DNA of 10,235 bases, from positions 1 to 10,235 of the forward strand of contig JAMNXX010000178.1 in the NCBI GenBank assembly GCA_023623095.1, read 5' to 3'. Each line of letters begins with the position of its first letter. Position 1 is the first letter of the stretch. This stretch comes from Bacillota bacterium. GTDB taxonomy: Bacteria > Bacillota > Clostridia > Peptostreptococcales > Thermotaleaceae. The notes beneath the pieces are model-generated. The model was not told where the DNA came from. It saw nothing but the letters and a program-made list of their open reading frames with translations, and ran no database searches. A program made the translations under genes and the position numbers. Positions 1 to 6,584 of the stretch are shown one piece after another.

Positions 1-1009
1 AATGGATCTTATCCAATCGTTTCAATATTGTACCACAAGAACATGAGTCCGGAAGAAATCTTCCCCAATCTCCAGTCCGATAGCGAATGAGCGGCATCCC
101 TTTCCTCGTCAATGTCGTAAAGACAATTTCTCCGTATTGACCGTCTTCTAAAACTTCTCCTGTATCCGGGTTAATCACCTCAAAATAAAGATCCGCCTCG
201 CGCAAATGATAACCTTGAAATGCTTCGCAGGAAACGCCTCCTCCCAGTCCCATTTCCGTCATCCCATAATGTTCAAATACTTTGCAATTCCATTTCTCTT
301 TCAATTCATTGATGATTGCATCCGGAACATAGTCCGCACTTAATAAAACGCTTTTTATTTTGACTGTCGAATTTTTCTCAATTGGAATACCATATTTTGC
401 AACAGCAAATACTTGCTGTGGAATTCCTACAATTATATCGATGGATTCTTTCTCTAAAACATCCCAAACCTTTTTGGGATCCTTTACTGCCCCATAAATG
501 ATTCCATAGGCTCCGAATCGTTCGACTCCCTTTTTTAATAAATCCCCCACGCTCCCTGGACGCTCTCCAGGCATTAGAATCAAAATTCTATCTCCGCTTT
601 GAGCCAAAGATGTCATGCCATGATGAAAAAAATCAATGGTTCGTTCCTGATCTTCTTCCGTAAAGTAGATCCGCTTTTTCTCTCCTGTCGTTCCGGAAGT
701 TTGGAGTGTAACGATACGGTGAATCAAATCTTGAGGCACGCATAAAAACTGCCATCCTTTCTCCCGAACATCCGCCGAATCGGTAAAAGGAAGCATTCTC
801 ATTTCCTTTAGGCTTCTGATATCCTCTGGCTCGATATCTGTGAGAATATTTCGATAAAATTTGCTCCTTTGTTTCGCCCAAGCAATCGTTTCCTTCAATT
901 TCTGCAATTGATACGATTCTATCTTTTCTCTTGTCAGCGGTTCAAACCGATCCTCTGAAACCTTCGCCTGAATCCATGCTTCTAAAGGTGTCTTTTTTAT
1001 CAAGCTCAT
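1..1009 (-). CDS. AMP-forming CoA ligase, phenylacetate-CoA ligase type (DVU_1553-like), C-terminus off the window
   Basis: Adenylate-forming enzyme expected to activate a carboxylic acid with ATP and join it to CoA in the cytoplasm; the substrate cannot be read from the sequence. The 336 visible codons carry the family's core motifs in order: the phosphate-binding TSGTTGEKK (residues 104-112), HYGMTE (about 247-252) and YRTGD (310-314). A CSCG pair (323-326) follows, as in many PaaK-like ligases. The ATG at 1009 overlaps the TGA of the upstream radical SAM gene as ATGA, with an AGGGGG stretch just before it, so the two are probably translationally coupled. The C-terminal lid domain, normally around 100 residues, lies beyond base 1. 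Ligase class is certain. Assignment to the DVU_1553-type subfamily rests on its neighbours and on remembered family names. It could alternatively be a catabolic aryl-CoA ligase that takes the acid made by the nearby hydroxylase. Confidence 0.9.
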   Translation of the reverse strand, partial: MSLIKKTPLEAWIQAKVSEDRFEPLTREKIESYQLQKLKETIAWAKQRSKFYRNILTDIEPEDIRSLKEMRMLPFTDSADVREKGWQFLCVPQDLIHRIVTLQTSGTTGEKKRIYFTEEDQERTIDFFHHGMTSLAQSGDRILILMPGERPGSVGDLLKKGVERFGAYGIIYGAVKDPKKVWDVLEKESIDIIVGIPQQVFAVAKYGIPIEKNSTVKIKSVLLSADYVPDAIINELKEKWNCKVFEHYGMTEMGLGGGVSCEAFQGYHLREADLYFEVINPDTGEVLEDGQYGEIVFTTLTRKGMPLIRYRTGDWGRFLPDSCSCGTILKRLDKIH

Positions 1010-2364
1010 CGCCCCCTATAGAGGGGATTCCCTTGCAGATCTGTTAAATTATATGAACAAAAAGGGATCACTCTCTTATCAAAATTCATCACATGAATTT
1101 TGCATCTTCTCAAACGCTCTAAATCGAGATTCCATATATCCTGAAATGCCATTCCGCTAATGCTAAATCCATAATCACGCACGCGCTCGATGTACATATC
1201 CAGATCGCTTAAGGGATAGCTGGTGCTGCAGCATGCTTTTTTTTCTGCCCTCGTCCATTTTTTTGCCACAAAATCTCTCGCTTTGATAATAACATCTTCT
1301 TTGCTTCCGTGGCATTTACAGCTCCCGGCTGTTCCTCCAATCGAAACGATTCCTCTATCTTCCATATAAACAAAGCTGCCATGAAAGGAACAAAGAGGAT
1401 TACCTGTCATCTGCGGCTGAAATGATTCGATCGAAATTTTTCCTCCTGTTTGCTTCTCAATTTCAGCCATCACCTCCGGTAGCGTAATGCGATCGGAATC
1501 TTCAGGAGCATCAGGATACCTTCCAAAATAGCTCACCGGCTGAAAATGGACACCTCGAACAGTAGGTAGCCTTTCAACAGCAAAACGGATTATCTCTCCG
1601 ATATTTTCTATATTTACCCCAGGAACCAAAGTAGGAACCAATACAACACCCAATTCATTTTTTTCGCAGTTCTCTATCGCTTTTTCTTTCTGAGCCAGCA
1701 ATCTTTGACCCCTTAAAGATTCATAGATCTCATCTGTAGTCCCGTCAAACTGCAAAAATACAGCGGACAATCCAGCTCTTTTTAATCGTTCTACATAATG
1801 CACATCCTCTGCTAACCGTTTCCCATTTGTATTTAACTGTATATAGGGAAAACCCATTGATTTTCCAAGCCGGATAATTTCACTCAAGTCATCCCGAACC
1901 GTAGGCTCTCCTCCCGATAACTGTATATTAAAAGGCCGATCTTCTCCTATATCCAATAGCATCTGATACCACTGCCGAATTTCTTCTATGCCTGGCTCCT
2001 TGCTTTTTTCCTTTTCAGCGCTTGCAAAACAGTAAAAGCAGTGCTGATTGCATCTTTGGGTTACTTCCAGCAAAACACAGCATGCCTGCTGCTCATGGGA
2101 AGAACATACCCCGCAGTCAAAAGGACAACCGTGAACAGATTCCGTTATGGTTTTTTGGGGCAGAACTTTTTCAGTTTCTCTTATCCAATCTTCATAATAG
2201 GGCTTTCCTCTCCATATTATTGTATCAAATTTACCATGTTCAGGACAATTTTTTATTAAATATATGTTTTCTCCTCTTTTCACCCGGCTTGCAGGAATTT
2301 TTCTTAGACAAACGGGACAAAGGCTTTCTGTTTCATATATAATTTTTTCGCCGTCGCTTACCAT
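1006..2364 (-). CDS. trsS: radical SAM protein TrsS, all-cysteine form (MJ0619/Tes-like layout)
   Basis: Radical SAM enzyme of 452 residues with unknown reaction. The [4Fe-4S]/SAM motif CNQHCFYC has its cysteines at 105, 109 and 112, and GGEP is at 151-154. Before the core come CPVC (16-19), CPEHG (40-44), CPFDCGVC (80-87) and a CC pair (95-96). After it come C325, CKC (349-351), CC (378-379), C421 and IPFCSYN (433-439). These extra cysteines suggest additional Fe-S clusters. The N-terminal CPVC/CPEHG block and the C-terminal IPFCxYN recall the MJ0619 pterin-methylating and Tes lipid-coupling enzymes (from memory). The ATG at 2364 is chosen because AGAAGGAG sits 7 nt upstream; the in-frame ATG at 2388 would add eight poorly supported residues inside the preceding gene. 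It overlaps the C-GCAxxG-C-C gene by 7 nt and the ligase by 4 nt. The family is named a (seleno)protein, but this copy has no in-frame TGA. Confidence 0.85.
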   Translation of the reverse strand: MVSDGEKIIYETESLCPVCLRKIPASRVKRGENIYLIKNCPEHGKFDTIIWRGKPYYEDWIRETEKVLPQKTITESVHGCPFDCGVCSSHEQQACCVLLEVTQRCNQHCFYCFASAEKEKSKEPGIEEIRQWYQMLLDIGEDRPFNIQLSGGEPTVRDDLSEIIRLGKSMGFPYIQLNTNGKRLAEDVHYVERLKRAGLSAVFLQFDGTTDEIYESLRGQRLLAQKEKAIENCEKNELGVVLVPTLVPGVNIENIGEIIRFAVERLPTVRGVHFQPVSYFGRYPDAPEDSDRITLPEVMAEIEKQTGGKISIESFQPQMTGNPLCSFHGSFVYMEDRGIVSIGGTAGSCKCHGSKEDVIIKARDFVAKKWTRAEKKACCSTSYPLSDLDMYIERVRDYGFSISGMAFQDIWNLDLERLRRCKIHVMNFDKRVIPFCSYNLTDLQGNPLYRGR

Positions 2365-2768
2365 GATGCATCTCCTTCTATTGAGCAATGATTCTCTTCC
2401 AACAGCTCAAGCGCTTTTTTATATGTTTCGATTACGATATTCGGGCATTTTTCTATTTTCGCCATCGGATCGTTTTCCAAGATCTGTTCACAATTTACAG
2501 TTCCATAAGCTTCCTGAAACCATTCTGTTAGCTCTGGAATCATAATTTCTGCTGCCCTTTCCGAATCCCACATGGATAAAAAACAAGCTGCACCGCTTAG
2601 CGCACCGCAAAGAAGACCTGAATATAGCCCGTTACACAATCCGGAGATCGCTTGAATAAGGGTCGGATTGTCCTCTCCTTTTGCTTCCAGTCCCATAGCG
2701 ATTATCATTTGACTACAGCAATATCCAGATAATTTAAACTGCCATAATCGTTCAATATCCAGTTCCAA
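2358..2768 (-). CDS. C-GCAxxG-C-C family protein (DVU_1555-like)
   Basis: Cysteine-rich cytoplasmic protein of 136 residues, function unknown. Cysteines lie at 17-18 (adjacent pair), 45, 54, 62, 93, 108 and 128. The core GLLCGALSGAAC (51-62) matches the C-GCAxxG-C-C family, whose members are usually thought to bind a metal or Fe-S cluster or to do redox chemistry. There is no signal peptide. The hydrophobic stretch around 40-65 is glycine/alanine-rich and fits a buried core helix better than a membrane segment. The start is TTG at 2768 with GGGGAG (minus strand of 2775-2780) 6 nt upstream; there is no nearby in-frame ATG with a comparable site. It follows the methyltransferase after 64 nt with no other signal, and its end overlaps the trsS start by 7 nt, suggesting coupled translation and a shared job. 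Confidence 0.85.
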   Translation of the reverse strand: MELDIERLWQFKLSGYCCSQMIIAMGLEAKGEDNPTLIQAISGLCNGLYSGLLCGALSGAACFLSMWDSERAAEIMIPELTEWFQEAYGTVNCEQILENDPMAKIEKCPNIVIETYKKALELLEENHCSIEGDASW

Positions 2769-2832
2769 ATTGGTCTCCCCTTTCCTATAAAATAAAACCT
2801 TTACAAATCTTTTTTCGCATTTGCTTTTTCAA

Positions 2833-3561
2833 TTAGCTTTTCTGGGCAATCAGCAAAAAATATCCTAATTTCATTTTTGAAGTCATTTTTTGGATTTGTC
2901 TGCCTTTTTCCTCATCTTGGCGGTAAATTTCTTTCCAAAATGCTTTCATGGAACCACAATAAAAAATGATCTGGGCAATAAAAGAATGGTATAAATCCGT
3001 ATGATCCTGCCACAAGCGTACCTGAAAGCCCGTATCCGCCAGTTTTCGCTTTAAATCTTCTTCATAAAATGCCCCATTGATGCAGCAGTCTACTGGAATC
3101 TGCTGAGAACTTGATTTTTCTCTATGCGCCTTCCAGTATAAATCTGTAATGATCAGCATTCCCTCTCGTTTCAAGACTCTATAAAATTCTTTCAAAACCT
3201 GATCGGTATCCTTCATGAGCGATAAGCTACACTCTGTGATGATCGCATCAAGATCCTGGTCAGGATAGGGGATATTCTCTCCATACCCCTTGAAAAGATT
3301 CAGTGCAGGATTCCGCTTCAGCCCGCTTGCCAGGAGGACATCCGAAGGGTCCATCCCGACGGCATCCAGCTGATATTTCTCGCAGAGATACTCGACAGTA
3401 ATCCCGCTTCCGCATCCCACATCTAATATTTTGCTTCCGGCAGGAAAACTGCAAAACTTGATGGCTTTATCTGTTAATTCGAGACCCCCCGGTCTTATTG
3501 CACCCCCTGTAAATGATTGAAAAACATCTTCCTCATAAACTCGACATCTTTCTGTTCCCAA
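2833..3561 (-). CDS. trsM: SAM-dependent methyltransferase TrsM (DVU_1556-like)
   Basis: Class I SAM-dependent methyltransferase, 242 residues, acceptor unknown. Motif I ILDVGCGSG (45-53), the acidic ribose-binding residue in GMDPS (69-73), the post-II region YPDQDLDAIITE (99-110) and RVLKREGMLIITDLYW (128-143) are all in place. Ahead of the fold is a conserved-looking RPGGLELTDKA (23-33). Less usual are the CC pair at 159-160 and C202 in the C-terminal half. The start is doubtful: the open frame begins at TTG 3561, while the strong Shine-Dalgarno at 3573-3579 is followed at 3569 by an ATG in the wrong frame (see findings). It lies 23 nt after the 96-residue gene and 64 nt before the C-GCAxxG-C-C gene. 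The methyltransferase fold is certain; the TrsM assignment is by context. Confidence 0.85.
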   Translation of the reverse strand: MGTERCRVYEEDVFQSFTGGAIRPGGLELTDKAIKFCSFPAGSKILDVGCGSGITVEYLCEKYQLDAVGMDPSDVLLASGLKRNPALNLFKGYGENIPYPDQDLDAIITECSLSLMKDTDQVLKEFYRVLKREGMLIITDLYWKAHREKSSSQQIPVDCCINGAFYEEDLKRKLADTGFQVRLWQDHTDLYHSFIAQIIFYCGSMKAFWKEIYRQDEEKGRQIQKMTSKMKLGYFLLIAQKS

Positions 3562-3572
3562 AAGTTCATCGT

Positions 3573-3579
3573 CTCCTTT
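3573..3579 (-). promoter_or_regulatory. ribosome binding site that makes the trsM start ambiguous
   Basis: The minus strand reads AAAGGAG here. An ATG at 3569-3567 starts 3 nt downstream but opens a frame that stops after 24 codons. The methyltransferase frame has only TTG at 3561-3559, 11 nt from the site. One additional T in the TTTT run (3560-3563) would place the ATG in frame with the methyltransferase. Confidence 0.6.
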
Positions 3580-3584
3580 ACATT

Positions 3585-3875
3585 TTATGATTCCATCACA
3601 TCCTCGATAATTTCCAAACGATGGCTATAAGCATTATGGATCAGATAAGCATTCTCCTTGATAGAATAAATCACCCAATACGTTATGATTTTAGGCTTAT
3701 AATGGGCGATAAAACAATCTTTTTCCGGATCGTATATTTTAAAACCTGTTTTTTCAGCATATGCAATTACCTTTTGAATATCTTCTAATAAAATCAATCT
3801 TTCTTCCAGTATTTTTTTTAATTCATCAGAAACGATTAACGGAATGTCCTCAAAATTTTCTTTTTCTCTTTCCAT
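3585..3875 (-). CDS. free-standing copy of the C-terminal domain of the 773-residue dicluster protein
   Basis: Small cytoplasmic protein of 96 residues with no recognised fold. It aligns without large gaps to about residues 675-765 of the flavin/iron-sulfur protein encoded at 4263-6584. Shared features are a DELK/DPELK start, an IL-E...VI segment, a TG-K turn, a TYWV-Y strand (TYWVIYS here, TYWVEYR there) and the signature NAYSHR (80-85) followed by I-E. It has a single cysteine (C54), so it is unlikely to hold a cluster alone. The ATG at 3875 has GGGAGGG about 6 nt upstream, giving a confident start. It is the first gene after the terminator and promoter at 3945-4059. It may be a subunit interaction or regulatory module that competes with or caps the fused domain. 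It is real on grounds of homology within the window; its function is unknown. Confidence 0.8.
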   Translation of the reverse strand: MEREKENFEDIPLIVSDELKKILEERLILLEDIQKVIAYAEKTGFKIYDPEKDCFIAHYKPKIITYWVIYSIKENAYLIHNAYSHRLEIIEDVMES

Positions 3876-3944
3876 CTCTTCCCTCCCGAAAATCTTTCAT
3901 AGACTTTGTTTTAATTTTCATGCTGCAATATTAAAGATATAGCC

Positions 3945-3986
3945 CTGATGCAAGATTATATAAACGTCGTATCTGAATACAAGATT
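3945..3986 (-). repeat. pair of 13/14-nt direct repeats bracketing a -10 element
   Basis: On the plus strand CTGATGCAAGATT (3945-3957) and CTGAATACAAGATT (3973-3986) are near-identical except for one inserted base and a substitution, spaced about 28 nt. They flank or overlap the candidate promoter driving the 96-residue gene and the trsM group, so they could be operator half-sites. Confidence 0.4.
3955..3982 (-). promoter_or_regulatory. candidate vegetative promoter for the 96-aa/trsM/trsS/ligase group
   Basis: The minus strand shows a perfect -10 TATAAT (3960-3955), a 16-nt spacer and a weak -35 TTGTAT (3982-3977). Transcription would start near 3948, giving a leader of about 70 nt before the ATG at 3875. 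It lies directly downstream of the hairpin terminator at 4008-4059, so the second half of the locus probably has its own promoter. The -35 matches consensus at only three positions, so an activator may be needed. Confidence 0.5.
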
Positions 3987-4007
3987 TCAACCGGAGAATT
4001 TAAAAAA

Positions 4008-4059
4008 GTTAGGATATGGTTGCTTTTTCCTGTAATGTAAAGAATACACATATCCTAAC
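4008..4059 (-). terminator. candidate rho-independent terminator, long loop
   Basis: An 11-nt perfect inverted repeat, GTTAGGATATG (4008-4018 on plus) and CATATCCTAAC (4049-4059), surrounds a 30-nt loop. On the minus strand the right arm is followed at once by TTTTTT (4007-4002). It sits 41 nt after the stop of the two-CxxC gene. The stem is AT-rich and the loop long, so termination may be partial. Alternatively the two arms are protein-binding sites. Confidence 0.5.
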
Positions 4060-4099
4060 TATAATTTTTGCAAAGCATAGCATATTGCATATCGACAGC

Positions 4100-4291
4100 C
4101 TACTTGTCTTCGAAAGTAGCTTCCACCTCTTTCATTTTGGCAACCAGCTCCTCCGAGAGATAGACCTGCCCACATTCCGGACACCGTAAAACCTTGTGGC
4201 GAAAATTATGATCCAGATAACTGAAGTGGACATTGGCCAACGTCAAATTCACTTTGCACTTATCACATATCAGTGTCAACTTTTTTTCCAT
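4100..4291 (-). CDS. small two-CxxC zinc-ribbon/rubredoxin-like protein (DVU_1557-like)
   Basis: A 63-residue protein with two CxxC knuckles, CDKC (9-12) and CPEC (37-40), the pattern of a zinc ribbon or rubredoxin-type metal site. Between them is a segment with a strand-like FSYLDHNF (23-30). The C-terminus is a short charged helix (LSEELVAKMKEVEATFEDK, residues 45-63). The ATG at 4291 is preceded by GGAGG with about 9 nt spacing, inside the end of the upstream gene. It overlaps that gene by 29 nt in another frame, a long overlap that suggests coupled translation and a physical or functional partnership with the dicluster protein. It corresponds to the family NCBI calls a DVU_1557 redox protein; whether the bound metal is Fe or Zn is not readable. 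Confidence 0.85.
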   Translation of the reverse strand: MEKKLTLICDKCKVNLTLANVHFSYLDHNFRHKVLRCPECGQVYLSEELVAKMKEVEATFEDK

Positions 4292-6584
4292 CCCAAACAG
4301 CCTCCAACTCTATTTTCATTCTGTGAGAGTATGCATTGACAAGTTCGAAACTTTCTCCATTTTTTCTGTATTCAACCCAATAAGTCATACGTCCAACCTG
4401 GCGATATCCGCTGAATGTTCCTCTTTCTTCCAGTATGACCTTTCTTCCCGTTCTTTCGCAGAACTCAATCACGTCGGCAACTTCTTCTTCTAGTATCCAC
4501 TCCCTGTTCAGCTTGGCTTTCAGCTCCGGATCAATTTTAAGATCAATTTTAATTTGAGGTTCTCTCTTCGCCATTTCTTCTCCCCAAATATTCTTTAGAA
4601 GCTGTTCCTTCAGTGCGATTCGGTTTTCACGGCGCTCCGTCACTGTGGGAAGAGACGCATGTCCATCTACGCATCCATCTCCGAAAATCACATCCAGAAT
4701 ATGAATCGTTTTCTTTCCTGCACCTAAAAAAGCATCACGGCAGTTTATGCAGTAAGTGATATAAGGATTCTCGCTTTCAGTAATCCTTCTATCGATAATG
4801 AAATCAGCATATTTAGGGTTTGCTACAGAAACATGCCCTCCATAGCTGCAGCACGCAGAATGGTTTTCTTGCACAGGAAGAGGCTCGAGCTGAAAGTTTG
4901 CGCTTTCAGCAAGATTGCGAATGGATTTGCGGAGATCATCTTTTCCGGCACTGGCACAGGGATCGAAGATTGACCAAGTTTCGCGGTCGCCTTTCATGGC
5001 AGGTACGATTCCGTTTTTTTCCATAAATTCATAAAGGGAGATAATTTCTATATCAGGAAGAAATTCAGAAATATTATCCATACAACTTGGACAAGCAACA
5101 ACCAATTTCGGTTTACCCAATTCTTCCCAATCCGTATGAAACTTTGATATTGCCTCAGCATGTTTTTCCTCATCTCCAGCCCATTTTACCGGAGTCCCAC
5201 AGCATTTGAGAAAGAGGCCCATCGTAGGTTCCTTGCTTAAAAGCCACGAATAGGTGTCCGCTACATAACGAGGTTCTGAAGCGCCTAGCTGACAGCCCGG
5301 GAAAAAGGCAAATTTGGATTTTTTCACCCCCGGAGGCGTTTTTACTAAGGCAGCCTCGCCGTCTGCAAAGTCCATATCTCGCAACCAGAAATCATGAAAA
5401 GCCCACGGCATTCGGTTTAATTTATGCAGTTCCTTCCGAGCTTGTAAAAACATGCTGTCCAGATCGATTTGAGCAGGACACACCTCTTTACAAAGACCGC
5501 AATGGGTACAGATGTTAATCAATCTCTTGGCCGGCTGCGGCTTTAGCTCCACTTTCCCCTCATGCATTGTCGCTTGTACCTCATCCTTAATCCGGAGAGG
5601 CCACTTTTGGGTATAGGCCACCAAGTCACAATATATTTTGCACGAATCGCATTGGCAGCGTAGACATCGATTTGCTTCCTCGGCGATATTTTCCGGTTTT
5701 ACTTTTCCTGCTTCATCTAAAGGCAACCCTGTTCGATATTCGAGCTTGCAAGGGTCCACTTGAACATTTGTAGTTCTTCGATCATCAGGAGCACTTAGAT
5801 TTCCGGTTTTTAAATAAATTTCTATGGCAGCAGCTATATTAATACCATCAGCAAGGGCTTCGATCGTATCTTTCCCTGTCAAGGAACCCCCAGCAAAATA
5901 AGCGACATTATCTTTTATAAAATATGGAGCATCGCTATCTAAAAGTCCAAAATCATTGCCTCCTGCACCTGTTGCCACATAGATAGCTTCATAGCCTCGT
6001 TCAGCCAACTCTTCCAAGCTTGAGATCTTTGTATGAAAATGTATGGGGATTTGTTCCTGCTTGAGTTGTAATTCAAATTCCTCCAGGAAAATTTCAGGGG
6101 TGAGTCCCCCTACAGCAGGACTTCTATCGGCAATTTCCCAAAGATGACCTCCCATTCTGCCGGATGCTTCGAAAACCTCCACATCATATTTTTTGGATGC
6201 CAATCGAAATGCACAGCCCAAACCGCTAATCCCGGCTCCGATAATAGCAATTTTCCGGTTTTTTCTAGGAACATTATAGTAAATGGGGTCTTTATTTTTT
6301 GCTTGCTCGATAATCGCCCGCTCCAGTCCGCGAAGCTCAATGGCATTGCCGCCATAAGCTTCTTCTGCTCTGATGCAGTGGGTTTTACATGGTTCAGGGC
6401 ATAAGGCGGCTACGATAGCGGGAAAAGTAACCGCATTGCGATAGGTTTTATAGGCCGCACTGAAAGCACCACGACCAGCCTTTTCAATAAAATCAACGAC
6501 TTCAAGATGAAAAGGGCATGAAGCCTGGCAAAACGGCACTTCTTTTTGAATACAGTTTTTAAATTGTTTATAAAATCGTTCCAT
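4263..6584 (-). CDS. pyridine nucleotide-disulfide oxidoreductase/dicluster/CCG-domain fusion protein (DVU_1558-like)
   Basis: A 773-residue soluble electron-transfer protein. In order: a GltD-type N-terminal cluster region, CPFH (23-26) and CPEPCKTHC (62-70); an FAD-binding Rossmann motif IAIIGAGISGLG (112-123) followed by E139; CLRCQCDSCKIYC (307-319) and CTHCGLCKEVCP (359-370), two ferredoxin-like cluster motifs; two CCG units as in HdrB/GlpC, PGC (429-431) with CCG (461-463) and CPSC (498-501), then DPC (541-543) with CC (578-579) and YCINC (611-615); and a C-terminal domain (about 675-765) with TYWVEYR and NAYSHR that recurs as the separate 96-residue protein. The second CCG unit has CCSYGG rather than CCG. 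The ATG at 6584 has AGGAG 7 nt upstream. It is the likely electron partner of the FAD-less hydroxylase upstream. The classes are certain; electron direction and acceptor are inference. Confidence 0.92.
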   Translation of the reverse strand: MERFYKQFKNCIQKEVPFCQASCPFHLEVVDFIEKAGRGAFSAAYKTYRNAVTFPAIVAALCPEPCKTHCIRAEEAYGGNAIELRGLERAIIEQAKNKDPIYYNVPRKNRKIAIIGAGISGLGCAFRLASKKYDVEVFEASGRMGGHLWEIADRSPAVGGLTPEIFLEEFELQLKQEQIPIHFHTKISSLEELAERGYEAIYVATGAGGNDFGLLDSDAPYFIKDNVAYFAGGSLTGKDTIEALADGINIAAAIEIYLKTGNLSAPDDRRTTNVQVDPCKLEYRTGLPLDEAGKVKPENIAEEANRCLRCQCDSCKIYCDLVAYTQKWPLRIKDEVQATMHEGKVELKPQPAKRLINICTHCGLCKEVCPAQIDLDSMFLQARKELHKLNRMPWAFHDFWLRDMDFADGEAALVKTPPGVKKSKFAFFPGCQLGASEPRYVADTYSWLLSKEPTMGLFLKCCGTPVKWAGDEEKHAEAISKFHTDWEELGKPKLVVACPSCMDNISEFLPDIEIISLYEFMEKNGIVPAMKGDRETWSIFDPCASAGKDDLRKSIRNLAESANFQLEPLPVQENHSACCSYGGHVSVANPKYADFIIDRRITESENPYITYCINCRDAFLGAGKKTIHILDVIFGDGCVDGHASLPTVTERRENRIALKEQLLKNIWGEEMAKREPQIKIDLKIDPELKAKLNREWILEEEVADVIEFCERTGRKVILEERGTFSGYRQVGRMTYWVEYRKNGESFELVNAYSHRMKIELEAVWDGKKVDTDM

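Noticed and set aside
1006..1008. Possible selenocysteine TGA at the end of trsS
   Set aside because: The TGA overlaps the ligase ATG as a classic ATGA junction, and read-through would enter ligase sequence in the wrong frame; it is the ordinary stop after the family's C-terminal region.
2364..2388. Upstream ATG start for trsS at 2388
   Set aside because: The ATG at 2364 has an ideal AGAAGGAG 7 nt before it, while 2388 lies deeper in the preceding gene and adds eight residues with no support.
2022..2545. Three plus-strand open frames of 72-106 codons opposite trsS and the C-GCAxxG-C-C gene
   Set aside because: They lie antisense to two well-supported genes, have no family resemblance and lack Shine-Dalgarno sites; they are shadows of the minus-strand coding.
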